Under the pieces are notes generated by a model that saw only the letters and a program-made list of their open reading frames with translations, did not search any database and had not been told where the DNA came from. Positions 52,265 through 62,746 of a stretch of 64,000 nt of DNA are shown piece after piece (the first letter of the stretch is position 1; each line of letters opens with the position of its first letter). The position numbers and the translations under genes were made by a program. This DNA is from Gammaproteobacteria bacterium (lineage in GTDB: Bacteria; Pseudomonadota; Gammaproteobacteria; Xanthomonadales; Wenzhouxiangellaceae), in the NCBI GenBank assembly GCA_021772985.1, contig JAJFKX010000020.1, positions 1 through 64,000 of the forward strand, read 5' to 3'.

Positions 52265-52975
52265 TCAGGAGCCCATATCTATTTCACCGGAAACATTGTC
52301 AATGTCCACGCCGCCGCTACCGTCATCCGCTAGTACAAAGCTGGCTGCACCATCCACATCGATACTGCCGGAACCATCTGCGACTGTGACCACGCCAGCC
52401 ACATTGCGAACCTTGATGCCACCGGAGCCATCATCGATTTCAATATCGCCGCCCAGATCACGGGCATAGATTGAACCGGAGCCGTCATCGATAAAGACAT
52501 CACCAGCAATTTGTTGGATTTCGATTTTGCCGGAGCCATCATCAATCTCCAGCTTGCCGTTGATATCCATCACTTTAATTTCACCCGAGCCATCATCTAT
52601 ATCCAGGTTCAGTGAGGCTGGAACGCGTATAGTCAGGTCTATCCAGCTGTCGTTGTTCCAATTGCTCCAGCCGGAGCCGGTATTAGCATCTGCAATCAAA
52701 ACTGCTCTGGAGGAAGATTTCTTTTCCAGACTCAGCTCATAGTTATCATTTGCCCGGTTTTGATAAATTTCAGCTTCAACGATAATCTCATCCAGCTGGC
52801 TGTCACCAATGACATGCAGTTTTCCAGCACCCACATCGATTCTGAACTGGCTTAAGTCATCAAGTGATAAGCGCAAAGTCTGGGTGTCCTGTAACTTGCT
52901 GCCCCAAGCGAACGCGGTACTGGTTATTAAAGTGGCAGCTGTAATCAAAGTGAAGGTTTTAATACTTGGCGACAT
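52265..52975 (-). CDS. exported beta-solenoid protein with exact 18-residue repeats (DUF4097/DUF2807-like)
   Basis: A 236-residue exported protein with signal peptide IKTFTLITAATLITSTAFAW. After an entry region, six units of exactly 18 residues run from the first DDGSG at base 52597 to the C-terminus. Each begins (D/A)DGSG and continues with alternating hydrophobic residues (for example IKVRNVAGVVTV). This is a beta-helix-like pattern of putative adhesin/auto-transporter-type DUF4097 or DUF2807 proteins. It ends GEIDMGS with no anchor, so it is probably periplasmic. Function is unknown. Confidence 0.8.
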   Translation of the reverse strand: MSPSIKTFTLITAATLITSTAFAWGSKLQDTQTLRLSLDDLSQFRIDVGAGKLHVIGDSQLDEIIVEAEIYQNRANDNYELSLEKKSSSRAVLIADANTGSGWSNWNNDSWIDLTIRVPASLNLDIDDGSGEIKVMDINGKLEIDDGSGKIEIQQIAGDVFIDDGSGSIYARDLGGDIEIDDGSGGIKVRNVAGVVTVADGSGSIDVDGAASFVLADDGSGGVDIDNVSGEIDMGS

Positions 52976-53086
52976 GCTTGGATACCTCTATTTGTAAATG
53001 ATCAATTATGATGACAGTCCAGTCAAATACCGTTTTGCTATCTGATTAGTTGCCATAATCGGGTTAAAGGTTTAAATCACTAATTA

Positions 53087-56000
53087 TCAAGTTGTTTCTG
53101 CAGGTGTTGCAGCCGAACGCCAGCGGCGTGGCAGCAACCGTGCTAACTGCCGACCAAACCAGTTAAATAACCGTTTGGGAACGTGTCGCAGGTAGTCAAG
53201 CCAGTTATATATGCTGGGCAAAAACACCAGGCTGACCAGGGTGGAAAACAATAAACCGCCCACAATTGCTCTGGCCATGGGGAAATAAGGCGGGCCGTTG
53301 CCACCGACTTGTGCGGAACCAAAGCACAGTGGCAACAACCCTAAAACTGTGGTGCCAACCGTCATCAGGATTGGCCTTAAGCGATCCCGGCCTGCTTGCA
53401 CGACTGCCTCGTTGCGTGGAATGCCTTCGGCACGCAAGTGATTGATATGATCAATCAACACAATGCCGTTGTTCACCACCACGCCGATCAGGATCAAAAT
53501 TCCGATCATCGCCATAAAGGAAAAAATGGTACCGGTCACCAGGAAGAACCAAAACACACCCACAATGGAAAACAATATCGATACAATCATGGTGGCGGGG
53601 TAGAGCAGCGATTCAAACAAAGCGGCCAGCACGATATAGATAATGCACATGGCCAGGATGATATTCAGCAGCATTTTCTGCCCGGTGGTGTCTTCCTGCG
53701 AAAATCCACGACCTAAACGCCAGTTATAGCCGTTAGGCAGGGTTAGTAATTCCATTTTTTCGGTGATCAATTCACGCGCACGCTCCATGGTGATGTCATC
53801 CAGGTTGGCTTGCACGGTAATTGATGTTTCACGGTTCAGCCGTTCAATTTCAATCGCACCAGCCTGTTCGATCACATTCACCATCGCTGCCAGCGGTACC
53901 TGTTCCCCGCGCTGATTACGCAGTTTCAGATCACTGAGTACCGATGGGTCACGTTTGTCTGCATCACGAAATTGCAATTTAACCGGTACTTCACCGAATT
54001 CACCTTTGTATTCGCGTAAATTGTTACCCCGTAAAGCGATGGCAACTGCATTGGCTACATCCTGGGTGCTGAAGCCCAGCTGCCGGGCGCGTTCGCGATC
54101 CACACGTATCTGAACCTCGCGTTCACCAGGGCTGCTCGGCATCCGCACACTCTCCAATCCTTCGATGGTAGACATCAGCCGTACAGCATCCTGTGCCAGA
54201 ACTCTCAGGTTGGCGCTCGAATCTCCCAAAATGGAAACGGACACACCTTCGGATGAGCCAGAGCGGTTTTGATCAAAAGTTGGCTTGCCGATGGCTATTT
54301 TGGGTAAGCCCTCCAGGATTTCGTCAGCGATATCGGTGCTGGCACGTTTGGCATCCGCATCTTCGGTTAATAAAATGGATGATTGGGCAATGCCGTTTTC
54401 ATCGTAGTAAGAGTAAACCGCGCGGATTTCAAAATGTTCCTGATTGGCATACAGGTAATCTTCGATACGATCCACCGAGCCTTTTATTTTTGTCAGCGGA
54501 TAATGCGCATCCAGGTTGTACTGCAAAAACAGATTGCGGGTCTGGCTGGCCGGGAACATATCGGTTTCCACCATGCTCGCCGGCAGTATCACGGACAGGA
54601 ATGTCAGCAGAATCAACAACCCCGTTTTCCAGCGATGTATCAGGGTCCATTCCAATATTCGCACATACCAGCGACGGATGGCGTCCAGCACACGAGAGGT
54701 TTTTTGTTTTCTGGGTTTTAATCGGCTGGCAAGCAGCGGAATAACGGTTTGTGCCATCACCAGCGAAACCGCCAGTGAGACTACGATAGCGACCGCCACA
54801 TGCGACATGAATATCGATATCTGGTTTTGTTCACCAAAAATATTGGGCAAAAATACAGCGGCGCTGGTCAGGGTTCCCGCAGCTACAGCCAGTGCAACAG
54901 CGCGCACACCTCTGATGGTTGCAGGTAGCGTTTCACCTGGTGTTTTCTCACGTTCTGTGGAAATGCTTTCGCTGACTACCACCGCATTATCCACCAGCAT
55001 TCCAACCGCCAGCATTAAACCCATCATGGAAAGGATGTTCAGCGAAATGCCAATGAAATACATTGCACCCAGAGTGATGGTAATGGATACAGGAACCGCC
55101 AAAGCAACCATAAAAGTCATTGGCAGATTGCGTAGAAAGAAGTACAAAACAAACAGTGCCAGCATTGCGCCCAGCAAACCTGCATTGCGTAGTTCCTTCA
55201 GCGAACTGACCACCCCGGACCCTTGGTCTTCCAGGAAGAACAAGGTGATACCCCGCATCTCCGGTGTTTCCCCAATGCTGTTGACTTCCTCAAGCACCCG
55301 CCGACCGACTTCCACCAGATTAGCGCCACTTTCTTTGAAAATGCTGACGCCGATGGCATAGCTGCGATCCAAATGCCGCGCATAGTCACGTCGCGCTGAG
55401 GTGTAGGTGATATCAGCTATATCCGACAGTTGCAGGCCGTTATCGGCAATCACCATATCCTCGAATTGTTCGATACTGGTGAATTCACCATATGGCGTCA
55501 CCCGATAACGTATATTGCCTTCACTGATTAAACCTGCAGACGCTGAGAAATTGACGTTCTGCAATTGATTTTGTAATTGAATCAGGTCTATGCCATGGGC
55601 AGTAACCCGGTCGGCAATCAAATCAATCCGGATTTCTTTCGGCTCTAACCCTTGCAGTTCGACTCTGGCCACACCAGGCAACCGTTCCAATGGGCGGATC
55701 AGATTGCGCTGGATCATGTCATAAGCGTTGGACAGGTCGCGATCGCTGGAGATTCGCAGGGTTAATACTGCCTGATCAGCGGTATTGAACTTGAATACAT
55801 TGATCCGCCGAATATCAGCAGGTAATTGAGCACGGATTGCTTCTACTCTCTCCCTGGCCTCCATGGCTTTGATGGCGACGTCACTGCCCCAATCCATTTC
55901 CATGAAAAAACTGGCTTGATTGGCATTGGATGTTGTATTCAGCTGTTTAATGCCACTGATGGTAGACAGGACCTCTTCTACCGGACGGGTAATTTCACGC

Positions 56001-56182
56001 TCCACCTCGTCTGGAGTAGAACCCTGGTAAGGGATTTGTACCATCACAAAAGGTACGTCCAGTTCCGGAAAATATTCCAGTGGCAGCAATCGGGCGGAAA
56101 TCAGACCCACCGCCACCAGCGAAACAAAAATCATAATGGTGGTAATTGGACGTTTAATGGCAAATTCAGCTGGTGAGCTCAT
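53087..56182 (-). CDS. RND efflux pump permease 1
   Basis: A 1031-residue hydrophobe/amphiphile RND transporter with 12 membrane helices and two large periplasmic loops. The N-terminus is FAIKRPITTIMIFVSLVAVG. PYQGSTPDEVEREITRPVEE lies in the porter domain, and the TM4 motif GLMLAVGMLVDNAVVVSESI carries one proton-relay Asp in place of the usual pair. It probably works with the permease encoded just upstream and the fusion protein, as MdtBC does. No outer-membrane channel gene is adjacent. Substrate is unknown. Confidence 0.93.
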   Translation of the reverse strand: MSSPAEFAIKRPITTIMIFVSLVAVGLISARLLPLEYFPELDVPFVMVQIPYQGSTPDEVEREITRPVEEVLSTISGIKQLNTTSNANQASFFMEMDWGSDVAIKAMEARERVEAIRAQLPADIRRINVFKFNTADQAVLTLRISSDRDLSNAYDMIQRNLIRPLERLPGVARVELQGLEPKEIRIDLIADRVTAHGIDLIQLQNQLQNVNFSASAGLISEGNIRYRVTPYGEFTSIEQFEDMVIADNGLQLSDIADITYTSARRDYARHLDRSYAIGVSIFKESGANLVEVGRRVLEEVNSIGETPEMRGITLFFLEDQGSGVVSSLKELRNAGLLGAMLALFVLYFFLRNLPMTFMVALAVPVSITITLGAMYFIGISLNILSMMGLMLAVGMLVDNAVVVSESISTEREKTPGETLPATIRGVRAVALAVAAGTLTSAAVFLPNIFGEQNQISIFMSHVAVAIVVSLAVSLVMAQTVIPLLASRLKPRKQKTSRVLDAIRRWYVRILEWTLIHRWKTGLLILLTFLSVILPASMVETDMFPASQTRNLFLQYNLDAHYPLTKIKGSVDRIEDYLYANQEHFEIRAVYSYYDENGIAQSSILLTEDADAKRASTDIADEILEGLPKIAIGKPTFDQNRSGSSEGVSVSILGDSSANLRVLAQDAVRLMSTIEGLESVRMPSSPGEREVQIRVDRERARQLGFSTQDVANAVAIALRGNNLREYKGEFGEVPVKLQFRDADKRDPSVLSDLKLRNQRGEQVPLAAMVNVIEQAGAIEIERLNRETSITVQANLDDITMERARELITEKMELLTLPNGYNWRLGRGFSQEDTTGQKMLLNIILAMCIIYIVLAALFESLLYPATMIVSILFSIVGVFWFFLVTGTIFSFMAMIGILILIGVVVNNGIVLIDHINHLRAEGIPRNEAVVQAGRDRLRPILMTVGTTVLGLLPLCFGSAQVGGNGPPYFPMARAIVGGLLFSTLVSLVFLPSIYNWLDYLRHVPKRLFNWFGRQLARLLPRRWRSAATPAETT

Positions 56183-56202
56183 GATGGATTACCTGTAGTC
56201 GT

Positions 56203-59200
56203 CTATCTGTCAGCTTTTAACGGTTTCAAAGGCATTGCGCTCGCTACTGTTCCCTCAAGCTTGCTGTCACTGCGCCGATCCAACAGTGAATACACCACTG
56301 GAATGATGATTAAGGTCAGTAGCGTGGAAACCAGCAGGCCACTGATAACCGTCAAGGCCATCGGAGCACGGATCTCGGCACCTTCGCCAAGCCCCATCGC
56401 CATCGGGCTAAGTCCCAGGACGGTAGTCATAGTGGTCATCAGAATAGGCCGCAGTCGTAATTTTCCGGCTTCAATGATCGCATCAATGCGAGCCATGCCA
56501 TCGCTGCGCAGATGATTGATCAAATCAATCAGCACAATGGCATTATTAACCACAATTCCAGCCAGCATAATCAGCCCAATCAATACCATTACACTGAGCG
56601 GCATGCCGGTGACTGCAACGGCCAACGCTACACCAACTGCAGACAGTGGTACCGAAAACAAAATCACAAACGGGTGCAGCAGTGATTCAAATTGAGAAGC
56701 CATGACCAGGTAAACTAAAAATATAGCCAGTCCCAGAGCAAACATTAACGAGCGGGTGGAAGCCTGTAATTCTTCATTTTGCCCTACCACCCTTACTGCC
56801 ATAGCTGGCGGTACGGGCAAGCCTTGCAGTAATGTCTGGGCATCATTCAGTGCAGCGCCTAATGCGCCATAGGCTATATTGGCGGAAATCACTGCAACCC
56901 GTTCCTGGTCAGCGCGGCGAATTTCAGCTGGTCCTTCGGTCACGATTATTTCTGCAACCGAAGATAAGGTAACCGGCCGTGTGCTTTTCGGATTAATGAC
57001 CAGATTCCGGATGTCATCTACTGAAGATCGATCACGCTCTGCTGCCCGGACCAACACGTCGATTTTGCGGTCTCGCCAGCTGTAGCGGGTTGCTACCACG
57101 CCCCGAACGGTGTTAACCAACTGATCGGAAATGTCTTTTACGGTTAAGCCCAGCGCAGCAGCGCGTGCCTGGTCAAAATAAACCTGAACTTCAGGGTGTC
57201 CCTGATCCATGCTGGATTCAATATCTACAAACCGATCTGATTGCCGCAGGCGTTGAGCAACCTGATCGCCGATGCGTTTTAGATCATCCAGGTTATAACC
57301 GACTACTTCGATCTCTAAAGGTTTATCAAAGCTGAGCAATTCAGGCCTGGAAAAGTTGGCTATTACACCAGGCTGTTGACTGACTATGCCACGCAGCGCC
57401 TGCATTGAGTTACGTTCACTGTTTTGGTCGCCATTGTTTAATGCTATTAATATCCGGCCGATGTTTTCACCTGACTCAGTCGGGTTGGCATCAATCCGAT
57501 TGCCGCTGCCGGAAACGCCGTAGGCATAATCAATTTCGGCTATAGCCGTACTCGCTGATTGAACGGCTTCGACTATCCGGTCGGTTTGTGCCAAAGGAGT
57601 ACCCGGCGGCAACTCCAGGGCAACTTCATAGCGTCCCTGAGCCAATTGAGGGATCAGTTCCAGATCCTGGCGGGTTAGCGACCACAGCGACACGCTGAGC
57701 AGTGCGGCGGCGACGCCCAGGACCAATGTGCGATGACCGAGCGCAGCTTGCAACAGGTGGACATAACGCGTTCGCAAAGTTTGCATCAGTCTGCCACCCT
57801 GGCCAGCTGTTGCTGCAGTTTCTTTTTGCGACCGCTTATTGTTACGCGACAGCCGTGCCGACAGCATTGGAATCAGAGTGATTGCGACCAATAGAGAAAT
57901 GGCCAATGCGAAGGTCACGGTCAGTGCTTGATCGCTGAATAGCTGACCAGCCACACCTTCGACAAATGCCAATGGAAAAAATACAGCAATAGTGGTCAAG
58001 GTGGAGGCTGTAACAGCCGCGCCCACTTCACGGGTACCAACCACTGCAGCTTTGGTCCTGGACATTCCTGTGGCGCGATGACGGGCAATGTTTTCCAGCA
58101 CCACGATCGCATTGTCAACCAACAGGCCGGTAGCCAGTGCGATGCCCCCCAATGACATGATGTTCAAGGATATGTTTGCCTGCCCCATCAAAAAGAAAGT
58201 GGCGACTATCGATATTGGAATGGACAAGGCAATAATGCCGGTAGAGGCAAAATCCCGCAGGAACAGGAAAATGACCAGCATCGCAAGCACGCCGCCCAGC
58301 AATGCTGCGCTGACAACCTGTTTGATGGCATTATTAATAAATACAGATTGATCATCAACAGTTATTATCTGCATGCCCGGCGGCAGCTGTTCGCGCAGTC
58401 TGGATAACGCCTGGTGAACAGCCTGGGCAACCCCGACAGTGTTGGCATCACCTTCTTTATAAACCGCGATCTCAACTGCTTCCTGACCATTCATGCGAAT
58501 AATGGCCTGGCGTTCCTTGTGGTCCTGAGAAACACTGGCGATATCTTTCAGATACACCGGGCGACCACTGCCGGTAGAGATGATGACATCAGCAATTTCG
58601 GGTACCGAATCAAACTGGTTGATGGTGCGCACCAGGTATCGTTGGGTGCCGTCTTCCAGCCGCCCGGCAGATACATTGACGTTTTCTGCAGACAGACGCT
58701 GGTTCAGTTCGGCGACCGAAATGTCCAGTTGCGCCAGCTTTTCCATATCAATATCGATATGTACTTCATCTTCCAATCCACCGCTGATTTTAACTGCGGC
58801 AACACCAGCCACAGGCTCCAGGCGTTTCTTGATTTCCTCATCAGCAAAGCGCCGCAATACTTTCAAGTCATTTTCACTGGTTGCAAGACTGGAGGTTTCC
58901 ATGCTCAACCCAAGCCGAAGTACCGGATCGGTAGCGGGGTTGAAGCGCAGTATCAGTGGCCGGCTGGCTTCCAAAGGCAGTTGCAGTATTTCCAGTTTTT
59001 CACGGACATCCAAACCGGCCATATCCATATCCGCGCCCCAGTTGAATTCCAGGATGACATCAGATTGCCCCGTCCGTGACACGGATTTGACCGTACGTAC
59101 GTGTTTAACCACACCCACGCTTTCTTCCAATGGCTTGGTGATCAAAGTCTCTATTTCAGCCGGTGCAGCGCCTTGGAATTCAGTGCGCACAGTCAGGGTA

Positions 59201-59328
59201 GGGTAGGCCAGTTCGGGCAGCAGGTTAACTTTCAGGCCGGTTAATGAGATCACGCCGAACAACAGTAGAGTAACGGCGCCCATGGCTACCGTAACCGGTC
59301 TGTTTACCGCGACTTCAATTAATTTCAT
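56203..59328 (-). CDS. RND efflux pump permease 2
   Basis: A 1041-residue RND transporter. The N-terminus MKLIEVAVNRPVTVAMGAVT opens TM1. LLPELAYPTLTVRTEFQGAA lies in the first loop, and the TM4 motif is GIALATGLLVDNAIVVLENI. Its C-terminus ends with a short basic tail. It begins in an ATGA overlap with the fusion-protein gene (59325-59328), and permease 1 follows 20 bases after its stop. The three form one operon of MFP-RND-RND order. Confidence 0.93.
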   Translation of the reverse strand: MKLIEVAVNRPVTVAMGAVTLLLFGVISLTGLKVNLLPELAYPTLTVRTEFQGAAPAEIETLITKPLEESVGVVKHVRTVKSVSRTGQSDVILEFNWGADMDMAGLDVREKLEILQLPLEASRPLILRFNPATDPVLRLGLSMETSSLATSENDLKVLRRFADEEIKKRLEPVAGVAAVKISGGLEDEVHIDIDMEKLAQLDISVAELNQRLSAENVNVSAGRLEDGTQRYLVRTINQFDSVPEIADVIISTGSGRPVYLKDIASVSQDHKERQAIIRMNGQEAVEIAVYKEGDANTVGVAQAVHQALSRLREQLPPGMQIITVDDQSVFINNAIKQVVSAALLGGVLAMLVIFLFLRDFASTGIIALSIPISIVATFFLMGQANISLNIMSLGGIALATGLLVDNAIVVLENIARHRATGMSRTKAAVVGTREVGAAVTASTLTTIAVFFPLAFVEGVAGQLFSDQALTVTFALAISLLVAITLIPMLSARLSRNNKRSQKETAATAGQGGRLMQTLRTRYVHLLQAALGHRTLVLGVAAALLSVSLWSLTRQDLELIPQLAQGRYEVALELPPGTPLAQTDRIVEAVQSASTAIAEIDYAYGVSGSGNRIDANPTESGENIGRILIALNNGDQNSERNSMQALRGIVSQQPGVIANFSRPELLSFDKPLEIEVVGYNLDDLKRIGDQVAQRLRQSDRFVDIESSMDQGHPEVQVYFDQARAAALGLTVKDISDQLVNTVRGVVATRYSWRDRKIDVLVRAAERDRSSVDDIRNLVINPKSTRPVTLSSVAEIIVTEGPAEIRRADQERVAVISANIAYGALGAALNDAQTLLQGLPVPPAMAVRVVGQNEELQASTRSLMFALGLAIFLVYLVMASQFESLLHPFVILFSVPLSAVGVALAVAVTGMPLSVMVLIGLIMLAGIVVNNAIVLIDLINHLRSDGMARIDAIIEAGKLRLRPILMTTMTTVLGLSPMAMGLGEGAEIRAPMALTVISGLLVSTLLTLIIIPVVYSLLDRRSDSKLEGTVASAMPLKPLKADR

Positions 59329-60401
59329 GATTCAATCACATCTACAATCGCGCCGTCACGCAAGCTGGCTTTACCGGCGGTTACCACGGTATCACCGGAC
59401 TCCAGTCCTGACAGCACTTCCAGCAAGCCATGTTCTTCATAGCCAACCTGAATGGCGCGCCGTGTTACAGATTGATCAGTGGCGACAACATAGGCGGTAT
59501 GCGTCCCATCTTCACTTACGATGGCGTCTTTGGCGACCAATGGTACGTTGTCACGGGTATCAAATATCACCCGGACCCGTCCGAACAAACCTGGTTTCAG
59601 GCGCGCACTGGCATCGTTCACCTGGGCGGTCACTTTGAAGGTACCGGTTTCCGGGTCTATAACCGGACTGATACGCAATACAAACCCATCGAACGTCTCG
59701 CCAGGAAAAGCATCAACTGAGATACTGACCCTGTGATTTTGACGCAATGTATTCAACTCATGCTCAGGGACATGCAGGATAGCCAGTAAAGGGTCAAAAT
59801 CATCGATTCGAAAGACTGCCTGGTGCTGGGTAACCAAATTACCGACTTTAATCATTCGTTCCGAGATCACACCATCAATCGGTGCCCGGATTTCAGTGTG
59901 GTATAGATCAAGTGCCGCTAGTTTATGAATTGCGCGTTGTGATTCAGCGTCAAAACGGCTGCCTTCGTACTCATCATTGCTCATTAACTTGCGTGTATAC
60001 AGTTCTTCAGCCCGGTTTAAGGCATTTTCCATGCGTTTCAGAGTGGCTTTGGTGCGTTCAGCTTCCAGTTCAAAACGATCGGCTTCCAGCCGAGCCATTA
60101 CCTGGCCCTGTTTGACGGTGTCACCTTCTTCGACCAGTACTTCAAGAATGACACCAATGTTCTTACTGACTACGACCGCTGTTTCTTCAGCTTCCAGTGT
60201 CGCGGTGCCTTCATAAGCTGCAGACACTGAGCCCAGCATGACTTCACTGGTTTCCACCGGAATGGCGATTTGAGTTTCTGCTTCATTTTCCTGTGCATTG
60301 GTATCTGCGCCTGCGCCACAACCGGCCAGCAGCATAACCAATGAGCCTGCTATCAGGGGTATGAGAATACGCTGCAACGGATATTTGTTAGCACTGAACA
60401 T
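59325..60401 (-). CDS. RND membrane fusion lipoprotein
   Basis: A 358-residue periplasmic adaptor. The lipobox LAGC at Cys28 follows PLIAGSLVMLLAGCG. The biotinyl-lipoyl-like domain (ILEVLVEEGDTVKQGQVMAR), helical hairpin (NALNRAEELYTRKL), and beta-barrel (HRVSISVDAFPGETFDGFVL) are present, and it ends LESGDTVVTAGKASLRDGA. The adaptor links the inner-membrane pump to an outer-membrane channel. It is first in the operon, upstream of both permeases. Confidence 0.93.
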   Translation of the reverse strand: MFSANKYPLQRILIPLIAGSLVMLLAGCGAGADTNAQENEAETQIAIPVETSEVMLGSVSAAYEGTATLEAEETAVVVSKNIGVILEVLVEEGDTVKQGQVMARLEADRFELEAERTKATLKRMENALNRAEELYTRKLMSNDEYEGSRFDAESQRAIHKLAALDLYHTEIRAPIDGVISERMIKVGNLVTQHQAVFRIDDFDPLLAILHVPEHELNTLRQNHRVSISVDAFPGETFDGFVLRISPVIDPETGTFKVTAQVNDASARLKPGLFGRVRVIFDTRDNVPLVAKDAIVSEDGTHTAYVVATDQSVTRRAIQVGYEEHGLLEVLSGLESGDTVVTAGKASLRDGAIVDVIES

Positions 60402-60970
60402 ATTGGTCTCTCCAGGATCTGCTTATCTAGTCAGTTGGTGTTCTATTGATATATAACACTATAACGCTTAACCTTTTTGTTTGTCTATATGCCAAAGGTT
60501 TGGTTCTTTATATGCAATAAACGTACCGAATGTTACAAACGGTATAAATAAATATTTATCAGAGGTTTAGCAATGTAATTTCTCATTGCAAAAAGGCGAA
60601 TTGAATAATTAACCAAAAAATGGTTTATTTAGCCGCTAAACTAATGGTGATCTGGTATTAAATGCACAGGGATGTATATGGCCCCGGCAAATAGCGAGCT
60701 AATGATGGTTAGTCGCCAATTCAACGAGTTTGGTTTAAACCAGGCTGCTAATTGATAGCCTGCTTTTTGATAGGCATTTTCACAGCGCGCTGTATAACCT
60801 GCTTGTTTTTGCCCAAAGACAGTACCCGATCGGCAAGTTGCAGCTGTTTAAAAGAATTGAAAGCTTGTCAGTGAAAAGCTGCCTGCATCTATCCACAGTG
60901 ATGGAAAATGCCTGTCAGGAGTGCAGTTCCTTATAAAGCTGCAAGAATTGATTACCGGAGTGCGGTCGAT
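60402..60970. other. 569-bp AT-rich gene-free stretch
   Basis: No gene, RNA or island repeat was recognised. Small dyads such as GCAATG/CATTGC near 60572-60590 occur. It must hold the promoter of the RND operon (starting 60401) and the end of murI (60971). Nothing else can be supported. Confidence 0.5.
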
Positions 60971-61786
60971 TCAAATAACCGGTTCAGCGGCTACCGGTAA
61001 TATTTTCACCATGGCCTGTGGGTGCCACAGTTTCATGATGATTTTATGTGACCGCTCAAGATTTCCACTGGACCAGAATTGCTCATGCTTTGCACTTTGC
61101 TGCAGCTGACTGGCCAGTAACTGATGCTTTTGCAATTGCCGTTCAAGTTCTACAGCAACTGCTGCATTACCATCAACTACATTAATGTGATTACCTGCTA
61201 TGGATTCAATCAGCCTGGTTACCAGTGGATAATGTGTACAACCAAGTACCAGTGTATCAACACCCTGTGCCAATAATGGGGTGATGTACTCTAGCAGCAG
61301 CGTTTCAATGGGTTCGCCGTGCAGTTCGCCTTGTTCGATTTGTTCAACCAGGCCGGGACAAGGCTGTGAAATAAAGCGACACTTATGCTCGAATCTGTTA
61401 ACCAGTTTCGAATATTTTTCGCTGCTAATCGTAGCTGCAGTGGCCAGGATTCCAACCACACCGGTTTTGCTCAGTCCGGTGGCAGGTTTTATGGCAGGTT
61501 CCATAGCCACAATTGGCCGGTTGAACAGGCAGCGCAGTTTACTTACTGCAGATGCTGTGGCTGTATTGCAGGCGACGACGATAGCCTTGGCGCCGTTGTT
61601 AATCAGAAATTGAGTGATATCGATAGATCGCTGTTCTAAGAAAGCATCAGACTTATCACCATATGGCGCATGGGCAGAATCTGCAACATAGATAAAACTT
61701 TCGTTGGGTAATTGCTCACGGATACTCTTAAGCACGGAAATGCCGCCAACACCTGAGTCAAAAATGCCAATGGGATTATTGTTCAT
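60971..61786 (-). CDS. murI: glutamate racemase
   Basis: A 271-residue enzyme supplying D-glutamate for peptidoglycan. It starts NNNPIGIFDSGVGGISVLKS. VADSAHAPYGDKS and the first catalytic Cys in VVACNTATASAV are present. The second catalytic Cys lies in TLVLGCTHYPLVTRLIE, giving the two-base Cys/Cys mechanism. The length is normal. It stands alone; the neighbouring amidotransferase runs in the same direction about 95 bases upstream. Confidence 0.95.
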   Translation of the reverse strand: MNNNPIGIFDSGVGGISVLKSIREQLPNESFIYVADSAHAPYGDKSDAFLEQRSIDITQFLINNGAKAIVVACNTATASAVSKLRCLFNRPIVAMEPAIKPATGLSKTGVVGILATAATISSEKYSKLVNRFEHKCRFISQPCPGLVEQIEQGELHGEPIETLLLEYITPLLAQGVDTLVLGCTHYPLVTRLIESIAGNHINVVDGNAAVAVELERQLQKHQLLASQLQQSAKHEQFWSSGNLERSHKIIMKLWHPQAMVKILPVAAEPVI

Positions 61787-61881
61787 GGCTGGTTGGTTTT
61801 GGCTGCATGTTGATTAAGCAGTAATAAAAAAATAGACAGTATAGGGCTGTGCATGGTTGATTTGGAATGTCGGCAGCGCCT

Positions 61882-62568
61882 TCAAAAGTGACTAAGGAAG
61901 TAATTAAAAACGCTGTTGCCGTGATTGCCGGATGGCATTCCCTGGGTTAAATGTTTAACATCAAATCCTTGTTTTTCAAGCAATTGGCGATCATGTAGAA
62001 AATACTCGTTGCCGCTATCTCGATCGAATTCCGGATGAAACTGCATACCTATCAGACCGTGTTTGTGGTTGATATATGCTTGTATGTGGGTATGTTCCGC
62101 GGTTGCGATTAGTTCCGAACCAGGTGGTAATTCAATGGCCTCATCAAAATGGTGCTGCCAAACGGTTTGAGTACCCGATAACCCTGGAATGGCGCTAGCA
62201 CTGTCCCGAAACTCAACCTCGCGCCAACCCGCTTCAAGACCATTGGGGGAGGCTTGCACAGCATGCTCGCCAACCAAAGCACGACAGATCAGCTGATGTC
62301 CGAAGCAAACACCCATTTGCTTGATGCCCTGTTGCGTTAAGGTTCGAATATATTCCAGTGCCGATTCCATAAAAGGCGCTGGTTGATTGATGGAAAGCGC
62401 AGAACCGGAGTGCACCACATGGGTAACGCCGGTTTGCTCCAATACCGGGATAAACGACTCTTTGCTGCTGATGTAATGTTCGCTTATCTCCAAATTGTCG
62501 GGTAAATAGTTTTTAAACAAAGGTGCGGCAATTTGGGTGGTGGAGTAATCGAGGATTTGGATTTTCAT
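61882..62568 (-). CDS. class I glutamine amidotransferase-like protein
   Basis: A 228-residue stand-alone GATase domain. The nucleophile Cys88 lies in KQMGVCFGHQLICRALVG, and the His and Glu lie in GLIGMQFHPEFDRDSGNEYF. These proteins hydrolyse glutamine (GMP-synthase-like) or related gamma-glutamyl compounds. No synthetase domain is fused or adjacent, so its physiological substrate is open. ATG 62568 (MKIQILDY) fits the family start. Confidence 0.85.
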   Translation of the reverse strand: MKIQILDYSTTQIAAPLFKNYLPDNLEISEHYISSKESFIPVLEQTGVTHVVHSGSALSINQPAPFMESALEYIRTLTQQGIKQMGVCFGHQLICRALVGEHAVQASPNGLEAGWREVEFRDSASAIPGLSGTQTVWQHHFDEAIELPPGSELIATAEHTHIQAYINHKHGLIGMQFHPEFDRDSGNEYFLHDRQLLEKQGFDVKHLTQGMPSGNHGNSVFNYFLSHF

Positions 62569-62746
62569 CGAGCCAATTTACAGTAATTGATTGATCGGTC
62601 AAGGCAACTGCCGGCGTTATTGCGATTGCTGTGGACATTTTGCGCAAAATATTGAACCTTGTGGTAACCGGTATTGAGGCTAAAAATAATTTGATGCTCT
62701 TGCAAGTGAGCCTAAAAGCTATTAGAAACTGCAAGGCCAGGATTAA

